Shown in pieces: positions 57,585 to 64,000 of a DNA stretch of 64,000 nucleotides. The stretch is from Sphingomonas telluris (GTDB lineage: Bacteria > Pseudomonadota > Alphaproteobacteria > Sphingomonadales > Sphingomonadaceae), in NCBI RefSeq assembly GCF_022568775.1, contig NZ_JAKZHW010000001.1:1922001-1986000 (forward strand), in the 5' to 3' direction. The position numbers were made by a program, and so were the translations under genes. A model generated the notes under the pieces. It was not told the DNA's origin. It worked only from the letters and a program-made list of their open reading frames with translations, and did not search any database. Positions within the stretch are counted from its first letter, which is position 1. Each line of letters begins with the position of its first letter.

Positions 57585-60110
57585 GTGAATCATCGTAAGC
57601 AGTTGCTCGCATTCGCGAGCGCATCGTCTTTGGCCTTCGGGCTTTGTGCGTCCCCTGCGTACGCGCAGGATCAGACTCAGGATCAAACGCAAGCAGCGCC
57701 GGCCGCTGACGAAGCAGCCGCGGCTACGACCACTGCCGATCAGGCAGCGCCGGCGCCTGCCGCTAATGACGACACCGGCGAGATCGTCGTGACCGCGCAG
57801 AAGCGTGCGGAGAACGTCCAGGACGTTCCGATTTCGATCGCAGCCTATTCCGGCAGCACGCTGGAGCGGAACAATGTCGTCAACGTCGAGGGCCTGGCGA
57901 AGATCACGCCGAACCTCAGCGTCGCCAAGGGCGCGCAGACGTCCTACGTCCGCCTTGCCATCCGCGGCATCGGCGCCGCGAGCAACACGACCGTCGAGCC
58001 CAGCGTCGCCGTCTTCCTGGACGGCGCTTACGTCCCGCGCGTGGGCGCGGTCGTCAGCTCGATGCTCGACATGGAAAGCGTCGAAGTCCTTCGCGGACCG
58101 CAGGGCACGCTCTTCGGCCGTAACGCCAGCGTCGGCGCAGTGTCTTTCCACACCGCACAGCCGAAGTTCGGCGACCTGTCAGGCGAACTGACGGGCGAGA
58201 TCGGCAACGGCAATCGCTACCGCGCTTACGGCTACCTCAACGTGCCGGTCGGCGATCACTCCGCGTTCCGCTTCGCCGGGTCGCAGCAGTGGTTCAAGGG
58301 CTATTGGCACAATGAACTCGACGGCAAGCAGGTCGGCGGCACGGATGACACCATCCTGCGCGGCAGCTTCCGCACCGAGGTTGGGCCGTTCGATTGGGTG
58401 TTCCGCGCCGACTACGCCAAGGTGACGGGCGACGCAGCGACGAACATCGACTTCGATCGCAGCAGCGTTTCCGACGCGCAGTGGAACTTCTTCAGCGCGT
58501 TCTTGGGTGCGCCCGACACGAACCTCAACGACGACAAGATGAACCAGTACCTGACGGCCAACGTCAAGGATAAGCAGTGGGGCCTGAACAGCACCCTGTC
58601 CTTCGACGTCGGCGGCGGTTCGACGGTTCGCCTGATCGACAATTACCGCGACTGGAAGAACACGCAGCTCGACGGCGACGTGATCTTCACTCCGAGCCAG
58701 ATCCTGTCGCGTACGGCGCCGTACGATTCGAAGAGCCAGAACCACGAGCTTCAGTTCATCTCGCCGACGGGTCAGTGGCTGGATGGCCGTCTCGATCTGG
58801 TCGCCGGCCTCTATTACTTCCACGAGAAGTACGAGCAGGGCGAGCGGCTGCACATGAACTCGCAGTTCTGCAAGATCATACCGCCCACACCGCTGCCGTC
58901 ACCGCCGTTCCCACCGGGAACAACGCAGAAAAGCTTCTGCAACGGGATGCTGGCAGCAAACGGCGGGACGATTGAGAACGCCACGGTCCAGGACGTCCAC
59001 CAGACCACGGACAGCTATGCCGCCTATGCGCAGGCGAACTTCCACTTCACCGACCAGTTCTTCGCGACGGCCGGCGGACGGTTCAGCAAGGACAAGAAGG
59101 ACGGTTCATACAACCAGCAGACCAATCCGCTGCTGGCGACCGTCCGAGCCTTGGAGGTGCTCGATCTCCCGGACATCGACGACAGCCGGTTCACCTATCG
59201 CCTCGGCCTCAATTACGAGCCGACCCAGGACCTGCTGTTCTTCGGCACCTATTCCACCGGCTACAAGTCGGCAGGCTACAACAGCGGCGCCGGCTCGCCG
59301 TCGCTGACGACCGTGGGCAATCCGCCGGTCTTGGTGACGCCGCAGCGGCGCGTCTTCGATCGTGAGACGACCGAGAACTGGGAGCTGGGCGCCAAGACGA
59401 GCTGGCTCGATCGGAAGCTCACCTTGAACCTCACGTTCTACCGGATGAACATCAAGGGCTTCCAGGATCGTGCGTTCGACGGCACGAGCTTCACGGTTCG
59501 CAACGCCGGCAACCTGCGCCACCAGGGCTTTGAGTTCGACGGTGTCGCGAAGCCGGTGCGCAACCTGTCGCTCTTCGCGAGCGTCGCCTACCTCGATTCC
59601 GAGTTCACCGACTATCCGAATGCGCCGGGCCTTCCCGGCTGCGCGCCCACCGCTTTGGGGGTCCCGGCGGCTTGCGTGGCGGCCGGTTTGGGTCCGATCC
59701 AGGACCTCAAGGGCAAGCCCGCGACGTTCGCTCCCAAGTGGAGCGGCCGCCTTGGCTTCGACTGGTACGGCGATTTCGGATCAAGCGGCTGGGGCTGGGA
59801 TCTGACGTCCAACCTGACGTTCGTCTCGAAGCAGTACGGCGGCCTTCAGAACGACGCCAACCCGCAGACGATCATCGACGGCTATGCGCTGCTCGGTGCG
59901 CGCGCGACGCTGAACGGCCCAGGCAACCGCTGGTCGGTCGCGCTGTTCGGCAACAACCTGCTCGATAAGCAGTATGAGGCCGGGAACCTCTACCAGTTCC
60001 TTGGCGGCAGCCTTGGCCTGGGCAATGGCGTGTACCCGGGCAGCATGGCGACCCGCCGGCTGCACGCCGACCCGCGGACCTACGGCATCTCGGGAACGAT
60101 CCGCTTCTAG
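57585..60110 (+). CDS. TonB-dependent receptor
   Basis: An 841-residue outer-membrane importer. Signal peptide about 1-27, a low-complexity Gln/Ala linker, TonB box EIVVTAQKR (about 66-74), plug domain with VEVLRGPQGTLFGRNASVGA, then a barrel ending in GISGTIRF. It belongs to the large sphingomonad receptor group rather than to siderophore receptors. Two Cys-bounded extracellular loops are visible (C429-C452, Pro-rich; another pair in GLPGCAPT and AACVAA). GTG start with GGAGGGGAG upstream. It faces the BKACE/TauD cluster and may supply its substrate. Confidence 0.92.
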   Translation: MNHRKQLLAFASASSLAFGLCASPAYAQDQTQDQTQAAPAADEAAAATTTADQAAPAPAANDDTGEIVVTAQKRAENVQDVPISIAAYSGSTLERNNVVNVEGLAKITPNLSVAKGAQTSYVRLAIRGIGAASNTTVEPSVAVFLDGAYVPRVGAVVSSMLDMESVEVLRGPQGTLFGRNASVGAVSFHTAQPKFGDLSGELTGEIGNGNRYRAYGYLNVPVGDHSAFRFAGSQQWFKGYWHNELDGKQVGGTDDTILRGSFRTEVGPFDWVFRADYAKVTGDAATNIDFDRSSVSDAQWNFFSAFLGAPDTNLNDDKMNQYLTANVKDKQWGLNSTLSFDVGGGSTVRLIDNYRDWKNTQLDGDVIFTPSQILSRTAPYDSKSQNHELQFISPTGQWLDGRLDLVAGLYYFHEKYEQGERLHMNSQFCKIIPPTPLPSPPFPPGTTQKSFCNGMLAANGGTIENATVQDVHQTTDSYAAYAQANFHFTDQFFATAGGRFSKDKKDGSYNQQTNPLLATVRALEVLDLPDIDDSRFTYRLGLNYEPTQDLLFFGTYSTGYKSAGYNSGAGSPSLTTVGNPPVLVTPQRRVFDRETTENWELGAKTSWLDRKLTLNLTFYRMNIKGFQDRAFDGTSFTVRNAGNLRHQGFEFDGVAKPVRNLSLFASVAYLDSEFTDYPNAPGLPGCAPTALGVPAACVAAGLGPIQDLKGKPATFAPKWSGRLGFDWYGDFGSSGWGWDLTSNLTFVSKQYGGLQNDANPQTIIDGYALLGARATLNGPGNRWSVALFGNNLLDKQYEAGNLYQFLGGSLGLGNGVYPGSMATRRLHADPRTYGISGTIRF

Positions 60111-60146
60111 GTTCCTATCGAGGGGAACTTAGGAACTTGGGGGGTT

Positions 60147-60184
60147 AGGGCTCCGGCGGTCATCCGCCGGGGCCCTATTCTTTT
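60147..60184 (+). terminator. Rho-independent terminator of the TonB receptor gene
   Basis: AGGGC-T-CCGGCGG, loop TCAT, CCGCCGG-G-GCCCT, then ATTCTTTT. A strong stem followed by a T-rich run, 37 bases after the receptor stop. Confidence 0.75.
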
Positions 60185-60247
60185 GGCGATGAGGCGGTTT
60201 GCAAACACACGGCTTGGGTGTGCTCGTGGAAGCTGCTTAAGGGACGA

Positions 60248-61255
60248 TCAGACCCAGCCGATCCGGATTGCGGTAAGCGCGATGCCGGCGATGAAGATGG
60301 TCTCGAGGACCATCAGGATGGCGGGCTTCCAGCCGGCTGATGCAATGTCCTTGAAGCGCGTCTTGACGCCCAGCGCGGCGATCGCGGCGACGAGGCAGAA
60401 GCGGGACAGGGCGCTGCCGCCCTCTCGGAGCCAGGTTGGAACGGGCAGGATACTGTTGAGCACGACGAGAACGGCGAAAGCGGTCGCGAACCATGGAAGG
60501 AGGGGCGGCCGGTCCTGAGCTTCGGTGTCGAGGCTGCGCGATGCAGCGCCGACCGCGAGGATGACCGGCAGCAGCATGGCAACGCGTGCCAGCTTTACGA
60601 TGGTCGCCGTGTCTCCCGCCTCGGGCGAAATGGCGTAGCCCGCCCCGATCACCTGGGCGACGTCGTGCACGGTCGCGCCGATGAAGATGCCTGCATGCAG
60701 ATTGTCTAGGCCCGCCAGCCTGGCAATGGTCGGGTAGGCGAGCATTGCGACCGTCGACAGGATCGAGACGCCGACGACCGTGAAGAGGGTCGCATATTCC
60801 TTGCGTGGGTGGCTCGGCAGAGCAGCGGAAATGGCCATCGCAGCGGAGGCGCCGCAGATCGCGGTCGCGCCGCCCGACAGGACTCCGAAGCGGGGATCGA
60901 ACCCCATCCACCGGGCCGCCAAGGTCGAGAGTCCGATGGTGAGGGCAACTGCCGTCACCACGAGCAAGAGCGGGCTCCAGCCAAGCGACATCACCTCGCC
61001 CAGCGTGATCTTCAGGCCGAGAAGGGCGACACCCAGGCGAAGCACGGTTTTGGACGTGAAGGCGATGCCCGGGTCGCAGCGATCGACGTCGCCAAGGAAG
61101 TTCATCGCCAGCCCGATGAGCAGCGCGAACAGCATGATCGGTCCGCCGCTCGCACTGGCGGCAAGGCCAGCGGCGGCTGCGATCACGAGGGATGCGACGA
61201 GGCCTGGGCCGACGCCGCGAAGCGCCGCCCAGCTTTTCACGGTGATTGTCTTCAT
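60248..61255 (-). CDS. YeiH-type putative sulfate exporter
   Basis: A 335-residue membrane protein of the UPF0324/YeiH group. About ten helices; LGVALLGLKITLGEV, GGATAICGASAAMAIS and GATVHDVAQVIGAGY are characteristic. The family is annotated as putative sulfate exporters, with limited experimental support. ATG 61255 overlaps the MFS stop (ATGA), so it is coupled to that gene. Confidence 0.9.
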   Translation of the reverse strand: MKTITVKSWAALRGVGPGLVASLVIAAAAGLAASASGGPIMLFALLIGLAMNFLGDVDRCDPGIAFTSKTVLRLGVALLGLKITLGEVMSLGWSPLLLVVTAVALTIGLSTLAARWMGFDPRFGVLSGGATAICGASAAMAISAALPSHPRKEYATLFTVVGVSILSTVAMLAYPTIARLAGLDNLHAGIFIGATVHDVAQVIGAGYAISPEAGDTATIVKLARVAMLLPVILAVGAASRSLDTEAQDRPPLLPWFATAFAVLVVLNSILPVPTWLREGGSALSRFCLVAAIAALGVKTRFKDIASAGWKPAILMVLETIFIAGIALTAIRIGWV

Positions 61256-62493
61256 GCGGGTTCGGCAGCTCCGATTTCGGCCGATGTATTGCGTGCGCCG
61301 ATCAGGAAGATCCCGGCGGCGGCGAGGCTCGCGAAAGGCAGCCACTGCATCGCTCCCAACAGGCCGATCCGGTCGGCAAGCCAGCCGGTCAGGATCGGAC
61401 CGGGGGCGAGCCCAAAGGCGTTATTCGCAAGCGTCAGAATGGCGAACGCCGTGCCGTGCAGGGCGGCCGGCGTCAGGTTGGCGACCATCGCGCCCGCCGG
61501 TCCGGCCGAAGCGGCGGCAAGGAACATGCCCGCGCCAAGCAGCACGAGCTGCGCCGATCCAGGCTCAAGGCTCATGGCCAGCGTGATCAGGAATGCGCAG
61601 CCGAGGCAGTAGGCCACCGACAGCAGCGAGCGATGGTTGGACGTGCGGACGAACTTGTCGCTGATCGCTCCGCAGATGACCATTCCGGCGCCACCGATGG
61701 CGAGGAAAATCGCTGCGAGAGGCGCCGCCTTCTCCAGCGGCAGATCGTAGTAGCGAACGAAATAGGTCGGCAGCCAGGCAGGGAGTGCTGCGGCCGTCAG
61801 CAGCGACAGGCCGCTGCCGATATAGGCGCACTTCAGCTGCCGCCCCGCAAACAAAGCGCCAAGGCTGGCCCAGGTCACTTGCCCACGCGCGGGGTTTTCA
61901 CCGCCATTGAGGCGAGTTTCGCGGACGAGAAGCGGATAGACGAGCGCGAGCAGCAGGCCGCCGATGCCAATGGCGACGAACGCCATGCGCCAGCCGTGCG
62001 CCGCGGCGACGACCCCGCCGATGCCTACGCCCAGGACCTGCCCGGCGAGGCCGCCCGCCATGAAGGCTCCGGTCAGAGTCGCGCGCAAACGCTGCGGGAA
62101 CACGCTGAGGATCACGGCGATGCCGACGCTTCCGTAGGCCGCCTCGCCGACACCGACGAGCACGCGCGCGGCGAGCATCTGCTGATAGTCCTGCGCGAAG
62201 CCGCACAGCAGCGTGGCAATGCTCCATAGCACGGCCATGAAGGCGATGCTCTTCACCCGCCCGAGTCGGTCGGCCAGCAGGGAAATCGGGAAGGTCAGAA
62301 GCCCGACCATCAGCGCGACGACTCCCGAGAGGAAGCCGAGCTGGCCGTCGGTCAGGCTCCATTCCGCCTTCAGCAGCGGGAACACGGCATTGAGAACCTG
62401 CCGCGCCATGTAGTCGGAGATGAGCAGTCCGAAGGTAAGCGCGAACACCAGCCAGGCGTAGGCTTGCACCTTCTCCTTGCTAGTGCGCGTCAC
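61252..62493 (-). CDS. MFS transporter
   Basis: A 413-residue major facilitator protein with 12 helices, starting with LTFGLLISDYMARQVLNAVFP and having the A-motif LLADRLGRVKS. This N-terminal pattern occurs in sphingomonad transporters for organic acids. GTG 62493 starts one base past the BKACE stop and was chosen because the preceding open frame lacks helix and family features. The substrate is unknown. Confidence 0.88.
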   Translation of the reverse strand: MTRTSKEKVQAYAWLVFALTFGLLISDYMARQVLNAVFPLLKAEWSLTDGQLGFLSGVVALMVGLLTFPISLLADRLGRVKSIAFMAVLWSIATLLCGFAQDYQQMLAARVLVGVGEAAYGSVGIAVILSVFPQRLRATLTGAFMAGGLAGQVLGVGIGGVVAAAHGWRMAFVAIGIGGLLLALVYPLLVRETRLNGGENPARGQVTWASLGALFAGRQLKCAYIGSGLSLLTAAALPAWLPTYFVRYYDLPLEKAAPLAAIFLAIGGAGMVICGAISDKFVRTSNHRSLLSVAYCLGCAFLITLAMSLEPGSAQLVLLGAGMFLAAASAGPAGAMVANLTPAALHGTAFAILTLANNAFGLAPGPILTGWLADRIGLLGAMQWLPFASLAAAGIFLIGARNTSAEIGAAEPA

Positions 62494-62494
62494 G

Positions 62495-63547
62495 TCAGGC
62501 CGCCTGGCGTTGCGCCGCCGCCGCAGACTTGCGGTTGGGAAGCCAGCCGTTCTTCTCAAGCGTCTCGTCGATGCTCGAGTAGAAGGTGCCGATCTTGTAG
62601 ATCTCGCGTGCCTGCTCGGCCGTCGCAACTGGACGCCACAGTTCGTTGGAGATCTTCACCATCTTCTCGATCTGCTGGACCGAGGTCGCGCGCTCCCCGC
62701 GGCGGCCGTAGAGATTGTCCTCCTGGCCGACGCGCACGTGAAGGCCCATCGCAATGCCCATGGTGCAGAGCGGGTAGACGTGGCGCATGAGGCCCTCGAC
62801 GGTCAGCACCGCATTCTGCGGAACGCGGTTGATGAATTCCATCAGGTTGCGCGGGTTCGGTCCATCGTGGCCACCACCGATGGAGACCCAATTCAATACG
62901 TAGGGACCCATGTACTGGCCCTGGCGGACGATGCGCTCCACCGTCTCCAGGTCCTTGATCGACCCGATCATGAAGTGCGGCTGGATGCCGGCACCGACGA
63001 GGCGCTTCAGGTGCTCCTTCACGAAGCCCGGGCCGCTCTCGTAGTACATCTCGGTGTAGGCGTGCCTGTAGTCGGGCTCACCCATCGAGGTGCCGGCGGC
63101 GTCCTCGTCGGTGATGAGCTCCATCACGTTCATCTGGTTGGTGTTGATCGCGATGGTGACCTGGTCCGGCTTCGGATTGAGCTCGGCCAGCATGTGGCGG
63201 GTGTCGTCGCTCAGCCACTTGGCCGCTTCGCCTTCGTCCTTCGGCGCGAAGCTGATCGAGCCGCCGACCTGTAGGATCATGCCCGGCACGGCAGTCCGGA
63301 GGCGATCGAGCATCTCGTTGAACATCTCGAGGCGCTTCGAGCCCTTGCCCGTATCCGGCTCGCGGACGTGGACGTGCAGAAGCGTGGCGCCCGCATTGTA
63401 GCAGTCGACGGCCTTCTGGACCTGCTCCGCCATGGTCAGCGGAATGTCGTCCGAATCCCGCGGGAAGAAGCTCGGCGCGTAGGGCGCGACCTGGATGACC
63501 AGCGGGTCCTGGTTTTCGGGCAGCAGGCTATCGTCCATGAACTGCAT
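62495..63547 (-). CDS. BKACE family beta-keto acid cleavage enzyme (DUF849)
   Basis: A 350-residue TIM-barrel enzyme that uses acetyl-CoA to cleave beta-keto acids. Zinc ligands H58 and H60 are in LLHVHVRE, and NWVSIGGGHDGPNP, GLHVRVGQEDNLYGRRG and ERATSVQQIEKMV follow the family. The known members act on 3-keto-5-aminohexanoate and a wide range of beta-keto acids, so the substrate needs context. It is 14 bases downstream of the dioxygenase gene. Confidence 0.92.
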   Translation of the reverse strand: MQFMDDSLLPENQDPLVIQVAPYAPSFFPRDSDDIPLTMAEQVQKAVDCYNAGATLLHVHVREPDTGKGSKRLEMFNEMLDRLRTAVPGMILQVGGSISFAPKDEGEAAKWLSDDTRHMLAELNPKPDQVTIAINTNQMNVMELITDEDAAGTSMGEPDYRHAYTEMYYESGPGFVKEHLKRLVGAGIQPHFMIGSIKDLETVERIVRQGQYMGPYVLNWVSIGGGHDGPNPRNLMEFINRVPQNAVLTVEGLMRHVYPLCTMGIAMGLHVRVGQEDNLYGRRGERATSVQQIEKMVKISNELWRPVATAEQAREIYKIGTFYSSIDETLEKNGWLPNRKSAAAAQRQAA

Positions 63548-63561
63548 GGTCGTTCTCTCCG

Positions 63562-64000
63562 TTAGTAAGGCTTGTCGCCGATGATGCCTGCGCGCTCCAT
63601 TTTCCGGACCGCGGGCCAGTAATCCATGACCGCGTAATGCTGGGTGCAGCGGTTATCCCAGATCGCGACGCTATTCGGGCGCCAGCGCCACCGGACCTGG
63701 TATTCGGGGATCGCCGCACGGGCGATCAGATAGTTGAGAAGGTTCGAACCGCCCGGAGAATAATCCTGACCGTACCGCACGTTTTCCGACGTGTGGAAGT
63801 TCGTGAAATGGGTGGCGAAGCTGTTCACGAAGAGCACGCGCTCGCCCGTCTCTGGATGCTGCCGCACGACGGGGTGCTCGGCGTCCGGGAACTGCGCCTT
63901 CAGCGCGTGACGCTTCTCGATCGGCATGCGTGCGCCGAATGAGGATTCGATGGAGTGGCGTGCGTAGAGCCCGTCGATCTGGTCCTTCACATGGTCGCTC
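63562..64000 (-). CDS. TauD/TfdA family dioxygenase, N-terminal part outside window
   Basis: The C-terminal part of an Fe(II)/2-oxoglutarate dioxygenase. HPVVRQHPETGERVLFVN, then WRPNSVAIWDNRCTQHYAVM (the distal His and nearby Arg) and the end RAGIIGDKPY are TauD/TfdA features. TauD releases sulfite from taurine, TfdA cleaves 2,4-D ethers, and AtsK acts on sulfate esters; the substrate here cannot be told. It heads the leftward BKACE-MFS-YeiH series in the window. The metal-binding HxD lies beyond the edge. Confidence 0.9.
   Translation of the reverse strand, partial: SDHVKDQIDGLYARHSIESSFGARMPIEKRHALKAQFPDAEHPVVRQHPETGERVLFVNSFATHFTNFHTSENVRYGQDYSPGGSNLLNYLIARAAIPEYQVRWRWRPNSVAIWDNRCTQHYAVMDYWPAVRKMERAGIIGDKPY

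Overview
The window is a GC-rich, densely packed chromosomal segment of an alphaproteobacterium, most likely a member of the Sphingomonadaceae (Sphingomonas or a close genus). That assignment is inferred from gene content and order (tilS/ftsH; nadD-rsfS-rlmH-envC-ctpA; mutY/dciA-dsbA-smc; bamD-recN-ligA; sdhC-sdhD-sdhA), from two TonB-dependent receptors, and from families common in that group (DUF3667, DUF1206, DUF423, DUF2459, Coq7). No database search was run. GTG and TTG starts and 4-base start/stop overlaps are frequent. No insertion sequence, CRISPR array or rRNA operon is visible. One tRNA gene (proline, GGG) is present. No gap between genes exceeds 300 bases.

Layout. 1-5.5 kb: the 3' part of tilS, a glycine-zipper lipoprotein on the other strand, a degenerate OmpA-like protein, ftsH with a small secreted protein overlapping its stop, and a DUF3667 membrane protein. 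5.6-14.5 kb: a long rightward run of housekeeping genes (nadD, rsfS, rlmH, an EnvC-like factor, ctpA, dsbB, coq7), interrupted by a class A beta-lactamase-like protein, then a small secreted protein, a POT peptide transporter and DUF1206. 14.5-22.1 kb: a CocE-type hydrolase; a radical SAM protein paired with a DUF4130-UdgX fusion; and a Fur-type iron locus (PKHD dioxygenase plus siderophore receptor). 22.2-32.6 kb: a DJ-1 protein, smc, a DsbA-like lipoprotein and dciA leftward; mutY, nudC and a cytochrome c rightward; then a LOG protein and creD leftward. 32.7-37.4 kb: a DCC thiol protein, two damaged genes (saccharopine dehydrogenase-like and DUF2269) and sdhA-sdhD-sdhC without an adjacent sdhB. 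37.5-43.5 kb: a soluble chemotaxis-type receptor, an SDR, a subclass B3 metallo-beta-lactamase, prmA, an S10 carboxypeptidase and DUF423. 43.5-52.3 kb: a long leftward envelope and DNA-repair series (yajC, secD, secF, bamD, recN, DUF1697, a dienelactone hydrolase, ligA) and tRNA-Pro. 52.4-57.4 kb: DUF2459, a Thr-rich repeat protein, hslU/hslV, a TMEM175-like protein, and a holin plus GH108 endolysin pair. 57.5-64 kb: a large TonB receptor facing a leftward catabolic or transport cluster (YeiH-type exporter, MFS, BKACE enzyme, TauD-family dioxygenase cut by the window end).

The most interesting item is the radical SAM / DUF4130-UdgX two-gene cassette. Its UdgX half keeps the residues linked to covalent uracil-DNA capture, and the role of its radical SAM partner is unknown. 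Others are the stand-alone holin/GH108 lysis pair of the type used for gene-transfer-agent release, the class A beta-lactamase-like protein without the catalytic omega-loop glutamate, the locus with three disabling lesions at 33.2-34.8 kb, and the possible organosulfur cluster at the right end.
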